Counted from the first letter of the stretch, positions 10,546-23,034 are shown. The stretch: 64,000 nt of DNA from Isoetes taiwanensis (GCA_021234155.1 JAJEKV010000083.1:4757250-4821249); one strand, 5' to 3'. Notes: generated from the sequence alone by a model not told the origin. Made by a program: numbers and translations.

Positions 10546-12732
10546 TACACTGGCCACAAAAAGTATCTACCATTGGGTCATCGTCTTCATCAGGGTGACA
10601 CATCAAATGTGCCTATCAGAAGAACTCCACATGATTGGTTGCAAATCTGGAATGATCGTGATCAAAGAGTCATGTGCCTCCACCTGGCATGAAGAGATTA
10701 TCCATATTTTACAACTTGGAGTATTGGTCTGAATTAAAGATTGCACATCTCCTGGATCCTATGCATATTTTTAAAAACATCAGCCATTCAATCTGGCAAC
10801 ATCTTACAGGAGATTGGGAAACTCTGAATGCTACAAATGATCTAAAGGAACAAGGCATCAAAACGGAATTGTGGCCGATCACAGAAGAAGGTAAAGCTCC
10901 TCACTTTTGTCGAGGTCCTTGGGTATTGAAAAGGGATGAACTCAAACAAGTAAAAGCGTCTATTAAAATTCTAGGCACTCCAACTGGGTATGGATCTTCT
11001 CTTAGAAGGGCCTTCACACAAGATGGGGATCTTACTGGCTTAAAATCACACGATTGGCACAAGTTCCTACATGTACGCATAAAAATATGAATGAATAAGC
11101 ATGACTGCAAGACTAAATAGATGAGTTTTTGTATGCTGCTGCCATGCGCTTTAGAGAATTGCCTAACACCTTCTATCCGAAAGGTCATCATAGACTCGCC
11201 AGTTTCTCCAGGTGGATTTCTTCTAAACAAATCATACTGCTGATATCCCAACCATGGAAATAGAGATTGCAGAGATATTATACCAATTAGAGCATCTATT
11301 TCCCACTAGTTTTTTTTATCTTCAGGTATGTTGACTTGATGGATTAAACTTCATACTGGTGACCTTGTATACTGAATGTGATCATTAGGTACATCTTTTG
11401 GTGCATTTGCCACACGAAATAATGCTTGTGGGTCCAAACCCTTCCAGATGGATGTTCTTTTTAGAGAGATATATGAAGGTACTGAAAGGCTTTGTGCATC
11501 AGATGGCAAGGCCCGAGGGATGTATAGCAGAAGGACATCTTATTCAAGAGACATTATTTTTCTTGACAGATGCCACCACATCTATAGATCCAAATGCACC
11601 AAAGGTTTGAAAGAACGAGGCCCCTAATTGGTTAGAAGGTGAAGTCTTGCAAGGTTTGGGTAAGCAACGAAGGTTAAGCGAAGAGACGTTTGAAGACATA
11701 AATAAATTCGTCTTAAACAATGCAGATGGCCTTGTTAGATGGGTGGAATTGTACAAAGTTGAGAAGGCACAAAGAGATAGTGATAGGAGAGCATATGCTA
11801 TAAAAAATCGTCGAAGACGGCATAGAAGAGTACAGTACCCTGGAGAATTAAGGCCCCTACCTGATACACCATCCCATTGGTGGTTGTCAGCAAAGCTTTT
11901 GGAAGCTAAAGACAATGGAGAAAAAATTCAGGAGGATGACCTCAACATTGCATTCGGTTGTAATAGATCGGTAAGTTTCTATACGTTGATGTTCTTAATC
12001 GCTTTTGCATTCAATGAGCATCCCGCAAATGCCACATTTTGATATTATTTATCAATCTTGCAGGCTAGATTTCATAATTCAATGTGGGCATATGGCCAGC
12101 ATTTTCGAATTGATGGCATTGACAAAGCTCGGGTCACTTTTGATTCTGGAATAATTGCCTCGTTTAACCAGAAGAGTCAATCAAGTGCTAGGGATATTAA
12201 TCCTATTGATGGAGAGCTTAAATATATTACTGATATTATTGATGTTGATTTTTGTTCATTTCAACAGACTATACTAAAAGCCAAATGGTTGAAGCCCTTA
12301 TACCATGGAAGAAATCAAACAGTGCGACGACATCCATCTGGCTTTTTTGAAGTTGATTCAACTCATGTCTTGGTAGATGTAAGTGAACCATTTGTATATC
12401 CACATCAAGTTCAACAAGTCTTTTTCTATGTCAACCCTGAAAACAATACATGGCAGATTGTAATCCCTACGGAACCAACGTTCCGTCGACATATTTCCGA
12501 CACAATCCATGAGGACGAAGGGGAGGAGCAAGAGGAAGAGGTAGAGCATGAGCAAGAGCAAGAATTGGAATTTGTAGAGCAACGGACTATAAAAGACTAT
12601 GAAGAAACAAGCAATGAAGAATTGAGATCACCGATGCACTCCCCAATAGTGGATGAAGATTATATTGATGACGAAGAAGAAGATATTGAGCTTCAAATGC
12701 CAAATATGCGACGAAGCTTTTTCTACAACTAG
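10545..12732 (+). pseudogene. CACTA transposase (Transposase_21 + DUF4218 + DUF4216)
   Basis: The TNPD-class gene. The first piece, from about 10545, reads KKYLPLGHRLHQ, a frame break near 10680, then IAHLLDPMHIFKNI and LTGLKSHDWHKFLH ending at a GT donor near 11073: the C-terminal part of Transposase_21. DUF4218 follows: EIAEILYQLEHLFPTSFF near 11258-11310, then VHLPHEIMLVGPNPSRWMF and RPEGCIAEGHL at 11401-11540, and LNNADGLVRWVELYKVEKAQ at 11715-11770. An exon ends at a GTAAGT donor near 11970, and after an acceptor at 12061-12063 comes DUF4216 (RVTFDSGIIASF, QQVFFYVNPENNTWQIVIPT). A glutamate-rich tail ends at 12732. The N-terminal half is gone and several frames break, so it is not functional. 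Confidence 0.88.
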
Positions 12733-12774
12733 ATAACGATGAATGGGAGGACATTCAACATGATTTATTGGATG

Positions 12775-13910
12775 AATAAATAGGAGGCTATGTTTGTATA
12801 AGGTCGTACATTCTAGAATGGGACTCGCAAGAAACCAACAAACCGCCCGATAGATAGGCTTCTCATTCATCTCAGCAGATTTTCTACAATGGTGGACAGT
12901 GGGTAGCCGCACACATGCGAACTACCCACGAAAAATAAAGGGAAAATCCAATTATATCATTTGGACCCCAAAAAAATACAATGCTAATAGATGAGTGGCT
13001 GATGTACCTGCCGAAAGCTTATCACCGGGATTAAAAAACCCCGCCCTTTCGGGTTTTCGAGGAAAAACCCTAGTGATAAGCCTTCGGCAAGGGGCTTAGA
13101 CAAACGTAAGGCATAGAATCGCTCCCAAAAACCCCCGGATGGAGAAGTCGAAACAGATGCCGCTCGCCAACCTGTACCTGCACATCACCAACACAACAAA
13201 CGAAAAAACATACCGTAGAAATAGCATCACCCGGGGTGGAAAAAGCATCACCCAAATGGTGGAAAACATGATAAAACGTAACTTGTACAAAATATAATAA
13301 ACAAAGAAGGGGGGGGTGGGTTCAAAGAGAATAAGGTACTCACGAGAGAAGAGGAAGCGCCCGATGAGACGTGATGCGTAAAACGCCACCAAATAGCTTA
13401 ACTCCCAACCAAAACGGGCATGCGCCGCCCGCATGCATGCATGACATGATGCTCGCCCCATTCTAGAATGGCGATCCGATGTCTCGGATCGATGCGATTC
13501 TAGAATGGGACTTGCAAGAAACCAACAAACCGCCTGACTACCAGAGAACTTCCTTACAAACTAGGATCGAGGACGAAGGTCACAGGACGAGGCCAAAGGC
13601 CGGTAAAGGATAGCATGAAAGAGACGCCAAATTGGCTAAACCAAAGCAGAAGAAGCCCTCCCCCGCCTCGAAAAAATTCAAAGAGAATAAGGTAATCACG
13701 AGAGAAGAGGAAGCGCCCGATGAGACGCGGATGCGTAAACGCTACCAAATAGCTTAACTCCCAACCAAAACGGGCATGCGCCGCCCGCATGCATGCATGA
13801 CATGCATGCTCGTCCCATTCTAGAATGGCGATCCGATGTCTCGGATCGATGCGATTGCATTTGATTGACAAAGCAACTCTTTAAAAAGGAGGTATATCCC
13901 ATGGCCCTCC
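12775..13910. repeat. Duplicated block inside the CACTA element
   Basis: A block of about 170 bp at 13329-13499 recurs at 13684-13855 (ggaagcgcccgatgagac ... tctcggatcgatgcgatt). A second phrase, tctagaatgggactcgcaag, occurs at 12811 and 13500. No protein is recognised; the minus-strand open frames across the two blocks are simply copies of one another. A C-run sits at 13918-13934. Confidence 0.8.
13003..13090 (-). repeat. Stray 3'-hairpin of the pentanucleotide-tail LINE family
   Basis: Contains ggattaaaaaaccccgcc and gggttttcgaggaaaaacc, the same stem-loop found near the 3' end of the LINE copies at 23.1, 45.65 and 56.57 kb. Here it is bracketed by gcttatcac / gtgataagc and has no tail, so it is a fragment or a shared structural module. 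Confidence 0.6.
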
Positions 13911-14284
13911 ACCCCCCTTCCCCCCCCCCCCCCCAGGTGGTTGACTAAATGTGTTCTCGTCATATTTTCTAAATCTGTTTAAGCTATAAGACACAAAGTA
14001 GCAAAAGCAACACCTAAACGAATGTAAAATCTATAGCCAACCCCTTTATTTTCTTTTTACAGTTCAATGCCTAAACATTATTCTCTTTATTGCTCAAATA
14101 TGAAATAAAAGTTTGTTTCAGGCAATTTTATGATTCGATCTAAGACATTAATCAAGGGAAAGGAAATAAAAAGGCGCCCATTGTAATCACAAGTTCTTCT
14201 ATGTAGCCCAAAATTCCAAAAGACAATTGGATTCAAGTTATGGAGATGGCTATTGGAGGAACTATGTAATAAGCAACTAATGGA

Positions 14285-14690
14285 ATAGATATCATATCTG
14301 ATGTGTATTCTGATGAGTAAAGCATAAGATAATTTAATAATAGTCAGGTTTAACATCAGAAAAATAGTCAAATTTTTAGTCAAAACTGTCATCAGATTAA
14401 TAGTCACTCCATTCATGAGGATAATCATCAGATTAATAGTCAATGCAATAGTCAGTACTTACTCATCAGGATATTCATCAGCATACTAGTCAGGACAATA
14501 ATTAGATTAATAGTCAGACCTTACATCAGTTTTTGCATCAGAATATGCATCAGTTGCATATGCATCAGATTCATAGTCAGCATATTCATCAGTAATTAGC
14601 ATCAGTTTCTTGGTCAGGCCACTCGTCATGACGATCATCAGATATATACCTGGCAGACCATCTGATGCTTATTCTGATGTCTAGTAGTCA
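14285..14690. repeat. CACTA right subterminal repeats
   Basis: Alternating CATCAG and AGTCAG motifs every 10-20 bases, ending with the mirrored phrase that matches the left end. Same role as 8235-9010. Confidence 0.85.
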
Positions 14691-14706
14691 TTCTCTTATA
14701 GCGTGT

Positions 14707-15000
14707 CAATGTTAATCTAAACTTATTAATTTTTGTTATCCCCAAAATGTTGATGCCAACTTCTTCTACCTCGAATCCGAGAGGGATGGCATCATCAGAG
14801 TAACCCGCAGAAAGTTAGTGACCCAAATTCTATTTTGTCTCCTCCATCTCCTAATGCGTATCCACGCAAGTCATCCAACGATTGAACAAAAGTCTGTCGA
14901 TCTCGCGTTATTTATTTTAAGGGTTTTTCTTGTCGATTAATAAGCTACAACCATATCTTAAGTTGCATTGTACTTTTAGTTGGCTATGCTTTAAGCTCTC
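14707..15000. other. No gene recognised
   Basis: Unassigned AT-rich sequence between the CACTA end and the kinase fragments. Confidence 0.5.
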
Positions 15001-15725
15001 CAGCTGAGATAGAGTCATCTGACTCCAGCAACTCTGCCTCATATTGAACTGCCTCAACTTTTACCTTTTGCTCGTTCTCTAGTTTGGAATTTTGTCTTTC
15101 ATGGTTGGCCTATGCTTTGGGGAATATTGAGCACATAAAGAGGCTTGCTTAACCTCTCTTGAAGAACAAGGCATGCAGCCCCCTCAACAATTGTCAGTTT
15201 AACACAAAAGCATTCTTTTCTATTGGTTTTCTTACCACTTATCAATTCAAGTAGAATAATGCCAAAACTATAACATCAAGCTAGAAAGCATTTGCCATTG
15301 ATCATCTCTAACATAATAAATCTCTACAGAAGAAAGGGAACTCTGGCTCATATTGAACTATCTTAAGTTCGCCCCATATTGAGCTATCTTATGTTTTACC
15401 TTTTACCCATTTTCCAGTCTGAGAATTTTGCCCTTAGATCCTACCTTTTATAGCTTCACCACTTCCATCATGGTTGCATATGCTCTAGGGAATTCTGAGC
15501 ACATAAACAGGCTCACTTAACCTGTCTTGGAGAACAAGGCATACAACCCACTCAACAATTGGTATTAGTCCACTCAACAATTGTCTGTTTATTACTAGAA
15601 CCATGCTTTTCTATTAGTTTGTTTCCACTTATCAATTCAAGCAGATGAATGCCAAAACTATAAACGTGAAGCTAGGAAGCATAGCCATTGATCATCTCTA
15701 ATAGAATAAATCTATGCAGAAGAGA
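15000..15725 (-). pseudogene. Receptor-like kinase fragments, tandemly duplicated
   Basis: Read on the minus strand, about 15290-15180 gives CYSFGIILLELISGKKTNRK, the kinase subdomain IX region (normally DVYSFG; here the D and V are lost). About 15660-15560 gives a second copy, VYSFGIHLLELISGNK, followed by QTIVEWT. The two blocks (about 15010-15340 and 15345-15725) are diverged tandem copies of one exon. Stops interrupt both. The upstream RLK at 2.9-7.9 kb is a different copy on the other strand. Confidence 0.7.
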
Positions 15726-17280
15726 TGCCATTTTTATCATCATCATGTCCTCCTACAACAAAAACCTGGTCCAAATGCTTGTGTAGGAAGTAGCAGACCT
15801 ACTTCTAAGAGTTTAGGGTTATGTTCGTGACATATTTTCAGAGCATCAGGCTCCAGAGCTTCAAATGTATTGGCACCCTCCCTTCCAGCCTGAGATGCTC
15901 AAATGGCTCAGTATCCATTTGTGGCTATTGAAACAGCTCCAACAAAGGCAAAACATAGCCCTGGCATTCACCCAAATGTAGGATTTGCCTTCTTATCAGG
16001 GCATATATAGAGTCGGATATGGAGCCCCTGTCCGATTTCTAGAGCAGTGTCTCTGACATCCTAAGCGTCTGTCACAGCTCAATCTTGACATGTTCTTCAA
16101 CAGTATCACGCCTCCTTTGTGTTGCTTCAGCAAATCCAGGTGTGTCTCCTCTAGAATCGAATCAATCAATGCTCGATCAGTCTAGATCCGGTGCTCTTCT
16201 GCCCTTCGGTTTTTAGGCGACTCTTCTGCCGCGACCTTTTCACCTGTATTGATAGCTCTTCAAGAACAAAATTGGCTGCTTGCTTTACAACAGCTCTCGG
16301 TGCCCGGAGTCACCCCCCGTGTGAATATGCACCCAAACCAAAGGGGGTTTAAGGGGGAATTTTATTTTTAAGTGTGGAATGCAATGGTTTGTAATAATTA
16401 ATGTTAATGGTAGTTATGTGTTGGTAGTTATACTAAAAACATTTTTTGGCCCTTCGGGCCTTAAAAAAAAAAAAAAACAAAACCAAATAAACAAACAAGC
16501 AACAATACATCTAAACTCCCTTGAGTGAATATGTAGCATCTAAACCAAAAAGAAAGTCATATATTGTTATATGTTTGTGAGATCTGTGAGTATTGTTATG
16601 TGTTTGTGAGATCTGTGAAGAACAAAACGTTTAGGGCCTATAGAATATAAAAATCATAAAAACAATGCAAATGAAAACGTGTACACAAACTAGGGAATTT
16701 CTAGCATAAAAACAGGGACACCCTTGTTATTATCCTAGATATTTATAGTAGGATTACACACTTCAAGAATTGCGAGCACACATCTAAAGATAAAAAATAT
16801 CTTAAAACATGCATGCTGAAATTCAGTTACCTGACAACCTATATCTTTAATATGCATATACACTATGTACACCACAATGCCAATGTGGAGGTATAGCTAC
16901 GAATCATAGTTCTGTAGCTTTAAATTCCATATTCCACGTAGTCATATCTGGTTGCTAAAGCTTCTTGACACTAATTTCACATAGCCCCATTTGAATTGGC
17001 AACCTATGAAGCTCTTTGTAGGTGCTTATCTCCCCACTATTTGGAGTTTGACAAGGGGGCTCCATCTTCAAATGCCTCGGTATCTTGCATGAGCTACAAA
17101 CAAGAAGGAAGTGCAACAATGTGAAGAATTGTTGATGTTTTCAGTGGCATTGCTAAACAAAATTAAAATAGTTCATATTGAAGAGATATTTGTATAATAT
17201 TATTTGACTGTCATGCTTGAGAGAAGATGCTGACTGTCACAAATATTCAACTATTAAGTAAAGAGATATATGAATATGTT
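15726..17280. other. Unassigned, with small repeats
   Basis: Contains a 30-bp near-duplicate (gtgagatctgtgag) at about 16578-16617 and a hairpin followed by an A-run (ggcccttcgggcc then about 15 A) at 16449-16478. The latter looks like a retroposon 3' end without a recognisable body. A minus-strand phrase near 15900-15790 (EALEPDALKICHEHNPKLLE) looks exon-like but I cannot place it. Confidence 0.45.
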
Positions 17281-17608
17281 ATCTTTCATGATACTTCAGA
17301 AATCAAACATACATCAGTTATTCTACATTCAAAAGATTTGAAGGGAAGAGTAAAATATATATGTCGAAGAAGAGAGCATACCTTGTCATCTGAATCAGGT
17401 TTAGAATCAGCCCAACCATAAATCCAAGCAATAATTGTAGCTCCAAATATGTTGAGCAAGTGCCAACTATGGCCAGAAGAAAAGAAAATGGGTGCTCCAG
17501 TAATTGAAGGATGTGTATCTTCCAATTTCACAAACCAACATCAACCTTCTATTTTGCATGCTCCATGCTTCCACAAGGTAAGGATTGCACAAATTGTATG
17601 TCAGGTCT

Positions 17609-18241
17609 AACTTATGCTCTTCGTATCAATAATATTCAAACAGAAAGAAAGCTACAACAAACAAGAAGTACCTCGCGTCCTGCTAAGCTCAAAAGAATAG
17701 TTTCCAATCCTCCTGCTGTTACTATTTTCTGAGTACAAAAACCTAGTAGCTCCATGAATAGGCAGACCGCTGCCAACCAAATTGATATGTGAATGGCATT
17801 GCCAATGAATTTTGTTTGCACCTGGAAAGTTTTTGGTTATAACCCTTTGCCTCACAAACTTTTGAAGGAAAAATGGGAAAAACTTCAGTTGCTGTTGCAC
17901 CAAGCTGGAAGATTCCCATAGGGCATGTTAGCCATCTTATTCTTCAGTATCAGTAAAGCATTCGAAATTTAACTTATGCTCTTCGTATCAATAATATTCA
18001 AACAGAAAGAAAGCTACAACAAACAAGAAGTACCTCACGTCCTGCTAAGCTCAAAAGAATAGTTCCCAATCCTCCTGCTGTTACTATTTTCTGAGTACAA
18101 AAACCTAGTAGCTCCATGAATAGGCAGACCGCTGCCAACCAAATTGATATGTGAATGGCATTGCCAATGAATTTTGTTTGCACCTGGAAAGTTTTTGGTT
18201 ATAACCCTTTGCCTCACAAACTTTTGAAGGAAAAATGGGAA
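17609..18241. repeat. 271-bp near-identical direct duplication
   Basis: 17609-17879 and 17970-18241 differ at only a few bases. Each includes the same minus-strand stretch ([20 protein letters not shown] in one frame). The duplication is recent compared with the rest of the gene remnant. Confidence 0.92.
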
Positions 18242-18349
18242 CATTAGGGATGTTTAAGGCATCCAGCAGCAACAAAAACATTTGCAGGCTAAGCAAAGCT
18301 TTATTATGCATGGCTGAGACTGTAAGGTATAGCTGCAAGGCAAATCATT

Positions 18350-19160
18350 GGAGGTGCAGAATCAAATAGAAGTACCAGGGAATTGAGAACCCCAAAAACA
18401 AGGAAAGTCCCAGAATAAAGAGGTTTCTAAGAGAGTTTAGATTTGTAAATTGCAGGTGTGAAATACCAACAGCAGCTGCATATGGAAGATAAAATAAGAT
18501 TGTTGTTATTAGTCTCAAACACCATAACCAAAATTGTTCGGGTAAGAAGAGTACCCAGAAGACCATAAAGAACTGTATTGACAGCTGCCACAATTGACTG
18601 AGGTATTGACGCAACAATGGCTCCAAACTTCCCTGTAACAAGCAATAAATTGTTAGTGATCCACAGAGAAGACCTCTAAGAAAACAAGTAAGGAAGCTAT
18701 ACCGAATATTGAAAAGATAATCATGAAAAGAGCAGCAATCTGGACTGTCATTCGACTCCCCACTTGAGTCACTCCAACAAGTCCAGCATTTTCACTGCAA
18801 TCCCAAATGACGAAATCAGTGGTAAAAATTATTATTTCAAGTGATTTATAAGGAAGACTTTCTACAATGCTCACACTGATACTGGAACCGATAGACGTTC
18901 CAAACAGTCCATTTACCAAGAGACCTATACCCTGCACCAAAACACCAGAAATGCATGATGATAAGTTGCTTTGAATAGCATATTGAAGCATGGCCAATTG
19001 CACGGCCAATGATAAAAGGAGGAGGTGGAGTTGCATTTGAAAACCTAGGCTGTGGACTGCTAAAAAAAAACAGGGGAAGCAAAGAACTGCTGCTTCTGGA
19101 CGCGGCTGCTTCTTTGCTGATAGCAACAGAAAACCCTAATCTCGTGGTCCTCGATCCTTG
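18350..19160 (-). pseudogene. Nucleobase-ascorbate transporter (NAT) gene fragment
   Basis: Exons with proper splice sites on the minus strand: 18931-18875 (GIGLLVNGLFGTSIGSS), 18794-18703 (ENAGLVGVTQVGSR, then MTVQIAALFMIIFSIFG), 18632-18555 (KFGAIVASIPQSIVAAV), and 18475 to about 18350 (VGISHLQFTNLNSLRNLFIL). These match the central membrane region of plant NAT/xanthine-uracil permeases, including the conserved ENxGL...VGSR stretch that forms part of the substrate site. The N-terminal third and the C-terminal exons are not found. Upstream, 19160-18940 reads as unrelated sequence starting MQGSRTTRLGF. It is a partial, presumably inactive copy, though these exons themselves carry no stops. 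Confidence 0.78.
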
Positions 19161-19204
19161 CATGTAAAAGAAATATCAAAATATTGCATGTTCAAGGGGT
19201 ATTA

Positions 19205-19352
19205 TGAAAATTTATTAGAGCGTATGCGCACTCTAGATATACGCATTAGTATGTCCCATGAAATACGACAAACAATCATATGAAAACCATAGGGAAAAAG
19301 GTACAAAAATACAAGGGAAACCCCCTGTTATTATGCTAGATATTTGATCTCC
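19205..19352. repeat. Short dispersed repeat (tgctagatatt-ended)
   Basis: The stretch with ctctagatatacgcattag and ending ttattatgctagatatt recurs, diverged, at 58370-58483, with a weaker relative at 16683-16752. Probably a MITE or LTR fragment; I see no clean ends. Confidence 0.55.
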
Positions 19353-19404
19353 TTGACTTCAAAATTGAAGACACCATGTTTTCTTTAGAATCGGCCATTT
19401 TATC

Positions 19405-20970
19405 TTCACGTTGCGGACTTTGGTTGAGAACTGTAGGAACCGCCGACAAGACTTGTATTGCTGCTTCGTAGACTTCGCCAAGGCTTTTGATACGGTGCCT
19501 CGGGGAACGTTGTGGACAAGATTGCAACAGCTGGAGGTCACTGTGGAACTGCAAGATGCAGTACAGATTATGTGAGACATGCTCAGGCCGGCTGCAACCA
19601 ACAAGCCAACCATTCGAGAGCAGTATCGGGCCAGGGATGCCCTCTCTCTCCCACACTGTTTGGCCTGTACATTGATCAGTTGAAGAGATGGAGGCAATTG
19701 AGCTCAACTTCTACATCAGATCACCAGGCAGCTGAACTATGCTGATGATGTAAACCTCTTGGCTCACATTCTAGCAGACATACAATGTCATCTCGATGCC
19801 CTGGACATATTTTGCCAAGCGACTGGCATGCGCGTTGACTTGGCCATGAACTGGGACAAGTCCATCCAGTTACGAGTTGCAGCAGGTTGAAAGGCACTCT
19901 ATGCAATGCAGAACAATAGCCACAAGGCAGAGCTATATGATTGGGCCCACCAGTCGCACCTATTAATGGTACTAGTGGAATCTCTGCTTTTGTATGGGGC
20001 CTGGTAATTTTCCTCGCCACTTGGAATGACTTGGAGTAGGTGCAGAAAGTTTCCTTGGCACGAGCCCTGAGGGTAAAGTCCACAGTTCCATGCCAGATAC
20101 TATTGCAGGAGACAGACTTCTTGCCTCTTCAGATGGGGGCCCTCGACAGACACATCATTTACTTCCAGAAGATGGCCAGTATGTATGATACTCGCCTCCC
20201 TAACCTCGCTTACACCATGGCCATTAGGCCTGCTGGTGGAAAAAGAGAGCTTAGTCGCTAGCCAGATGGAATGTGCAGGAGCACAGGTGCATCAGAGTCC
20301 AAACGAAGGTAGACCGCCACGGCCTCAAACAATACCTTGATACATGTTTCCTCAGCAAGCTATGGGATGTCATTCCCCTTGAACAGGTCAAGACGGCACA
20401 TTACCAACGCTATATAAATCCCATGCTAGAGCGGGGCCCGTAATGTTACCTACGTACCCATCTACCCATGAAAAAGCGCAGATCCATTGCCTCTATCCGT
20501 ATAGGTGCACACCATCTTAGGATTGAGACAGGAAGATAGGTTGGGGAGCTAGGAGAGGCTTTATCAATACTACCAAGTTGGAGCTGTGGAAGATGAATGC
20601 CACACCTTCAGAGTTGTCCGGCATATGATGACATTCGGACACGTTATGCTGAGCTGGTCTAGCCTGACCAGCCCCAGAATGAGATATTGCGCATGGCCTC
20701 GGTGCGGATGCGAGGATCATACATTCAAGAGGTCATGGATTGCTGGGATCAGCTCGGTTCTCGGGCACTCGCCTGATATGTCTACATATTTCTTTTCCCT
20801 CATGATAAATGCTTGTACAGTTTGACAACATTCTTGTTCCTGTTACAATTTTTCCCCCGAAAACCCTTTTGGGTAGGGGTTTTTTAACCCAGACCTTTTT
20901 GAGCTCCATATGGCGATTAGTCTTCGTGGATGATAAAAATTCTATCTATTCTATTCTATTCTATTAATGG
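19405..20970 (+). mobile_element. LINE with (TATTC)n tail, copy A
   Basis: 5'-truncated non-LTR element. Its reverse transcriptase begins at about 19432 with LYCCFVDFAKAFDTVPRG (palm block), then GQGCPLSPTLFGLYIDQL near 19644-19700 in another frame, then LNYADDVNLLAHILADIQ (the YADD catalytic box) at about 19733. The C-terminal part includes LLQETDFLPLQMGALDRHII at 20100-20160. The 3' end has the conserved hairpin near 20848-20890, then tcttcgtggatgataaaa, then (TATTC)n. Several frameshifts and stops kill it. Confidence 0.88.
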
Positions 20971-21118
20971 CCATTCCTTTTTGCCATGGCCACATTTGGC
21001 CCAATGGTTCACTGTCAGATGTCAAGCACTAGGTTGTAACTTTTCCTAGTTCCAGATTCTCTTATGTCATGGCCAGATGCGGATATAAGGCGAAAGACTT
21101 TTTGAGTAGTATGTTGGC

Positions 21119-21157
<39 letters not shown>

Positions 21158-21700
21158 CTATATTACGTTCCACCTTATTTCTTGCTACATTTTTTTTTCT
21201 GGTAATTCTTATAAACTCACAATGGTTGCTAGACACAAAAGTCCCTTATTTACAAGTTAAACTTTTTTTCCCAACAAAAAAAACTTGTAAAAAGCATTTT
21301 CAAACGTAATGGGAGCTTTTGGACATAATTCTTCCATGGGACCCTTGTGGGCCTGATAAGATGCATGAAGCATGTTCTAGATAAATTAACAAGTTAATAG
21401 ATCTAGTAGTCGTAATTGGCAATTCATGATCTCTTTGTGAAATAGTTCTAGGGATTTAGTCCAGTTCATAGATAGTAAAGGAATTGGTATGAGATGGTTG
21501 CATAATGTTAGCATGTACTTGTTGAATATTTGGCATCATGATGTGGTACATGAATGTGATTTGTTCTCTATGATATCAGTGCAAGTGTTGGCATTGTTAT
21601 ATGTTGTCTTGTTATATATATGCATGGTGGAAATGCATGTGAGTTGTGACTCTAGATTCTTGGATCATGATGATAAATGTGATTAAAACTCTAACATGTG
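20970..21700. other. Unassigned, with a 35-base A-run
   Basis: An uninterrupted A-run of about 35 bases lies at 21122-21156. No flanking duplication or element body is evident. It may be a LINE/SINE tail. No gene is supported. Confidence 0.5.
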
Positions 21701-22643
21701 GGACAGGTGCTACGTTCTTGGTTGATGTATGTGTGCATATTCTCCGCGGCCGGATTCCATTTGCAGTGGCTTGGATTTATTGTTGTTCTTGTTCTTGACA
21801 TCGGGCGTTGTCACGCCAACGCGGGTGACTCATCGCGTTACATGGCTTGGAAGTGATCCCCTAGCGCTGGATGCAGGCTAGGAGGGTGTGTACACATGAG
21901 GCTTACCCCGTCCATATTTGCTGCAGGGTCTGATTAGCCCGGGTGGCCATACAAATCGAAATTGCACTGCATACTTATGAATACATCATGGTTATTTTAT
22001 GGTGGTTTATGGTGATCTCATGATTTGTAAGGCTATGGCATGTGCATTCACAATATATTTGGATGGCTTGATGATGTGGATTCTTATTATCCTTGTTCAT
22101 ATTATGTGCTAATATTGCATTGCTGGGTAGCATAGAGGGATTCTTAGGTGAGGAATCTAAGTATAAAAATGATTCTTGTGATTGTTACATCATACATATG
22201 TCTTGTTGATGGGGATTATGACAACATTTTCTAAATGCCTCAAATTCCCACTTAGTCTTTAGGACTAACCCAACGTGTTCATGGTGTAAGCAGATAGATG
22301 AGGCTTGAAGGATTATAGTGCAGTTGCGAGTCAGAATGGAGTAAAGGCCTAAGAACTTGTGAGTTTTTGGCAAGGACTTGTAGTTATGTAGTAAATTTGA
22401 CACTATAAATTTTGAGAGAGAGAGAATTTTCGTTGTACATAATACGATATTATGATTCTTTAAGAGTAGTGCTCTTACATGTTTATTGAATTTAGTTGAG
22501 ATTAAAGATTCAATTCTTTACCTTTAGTTTTGTCTTAAGAATGCTTTTGCGTTGCATCAATTCATGCATACGAACTTGTCTGTGTTCATGTAAATTTTTG
22601 TGGGATCTCGGGTTACCTGGAGGGTTAACACGACAGGCCCATG
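21700..22643 (+). mobile_element. LTR element X, left LTR (start uncertain)
   Basis: Followed at once by a primer-binding site. From about 21930 it aligns with 49780-50423 (both carry attgcactgcatacttatg, ggcatgtgcatt, tgattcttgtgattgtta and gcatacgaacttgtctgtg). The two copies are clearly diverged, so the insertion is old. The left edge is not resolved. Confidence 0.72.
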
Positions 22644-22644
22644 T

Positions 22645-22656
22645 TGGTATCAGAGC
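22645..22656 (+). promoter_or_regulatory. Retroelement primer-binding site (initiator tRNA-Met)
   Basis: TGGTATCAGAGC is complementary to the 3' end of plant initiator tRNA-Met and lies 1-3 bases after the end of the left LTR. It primes minus-strand synthesis and sets element X on the plus strand. Confidence 0.9.
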
Positions 22657-23034
22657 ATGGTTGGATCATTAAGTTCTAATTGGGTTATAGATTCAAGTTG
22701 GGGATGTAGGATGATAATGGTATTTCCTAGGAAAATGCAGAGGTGATGACCTCAGTGGAGAAGTAAGGATGGTATCTGAAGCTGGTGGTATAGTATCTTA
22801 GTTTTGGAAGTTATTCTATGTAACGCAAGGTAGAAAAGCTAACATAATGAATTCTTCAAGGAGTTAAGCTTGGCTAAAAGTTGCAAAGAAACTAATATGA
22901 TGCGAAGAGGAACTTTTTCATTTGGAGCATGAACAATGAGACATAAGGTATGGTATTTTATAATTGCTACAAATTTCTATAGTTAACATATGGTTGAAGT
23001 GGTGAATCTGTGCATCAGTTGTGCAAGTTACCAA

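Larger units (their letters stand above)
8210..14703. mobile_element. CACTA (En/Spm) transposon, defective
   Basis: Left end CACTACAAGAGAATGA, right end the reverse complement of CGCTATAAGAGAATGA, each followed inward by the same CATCAGAATAAGCATCAGAT phrase. The 3-bp duplication tgt flanks both ends. The 6.5-kb interior carries Transposase_21, DUF4218 and DUF4216 coding pieces on the plus strand and a Transposase_24-like gene on the minus strand, with subterminal CATCAG/GTCAG repeats at each end. Missing transposase N-terminus and internal frame breaks make it non-autonomous, though its ends look usable by an active relative. Confidence 0.93.

Noticed and set aside
13003-13090. rho-independent-like terminator hairpin
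   Set aside because: It is the shared LINE 3' stem-loop; bacterial terminators are not relevant in a plant genome.
19385-20975. Target duplication ggccatt for LINE copy A
   Set aside because: Only about 7 bases match, with differing neighbours, so chance similarity cannot be excluded.
21122-21156. A-run taken as a processed pseudogene tail
   Set aside because: No matching target duplication or upstream coding remnant was found, so the origin is left open.
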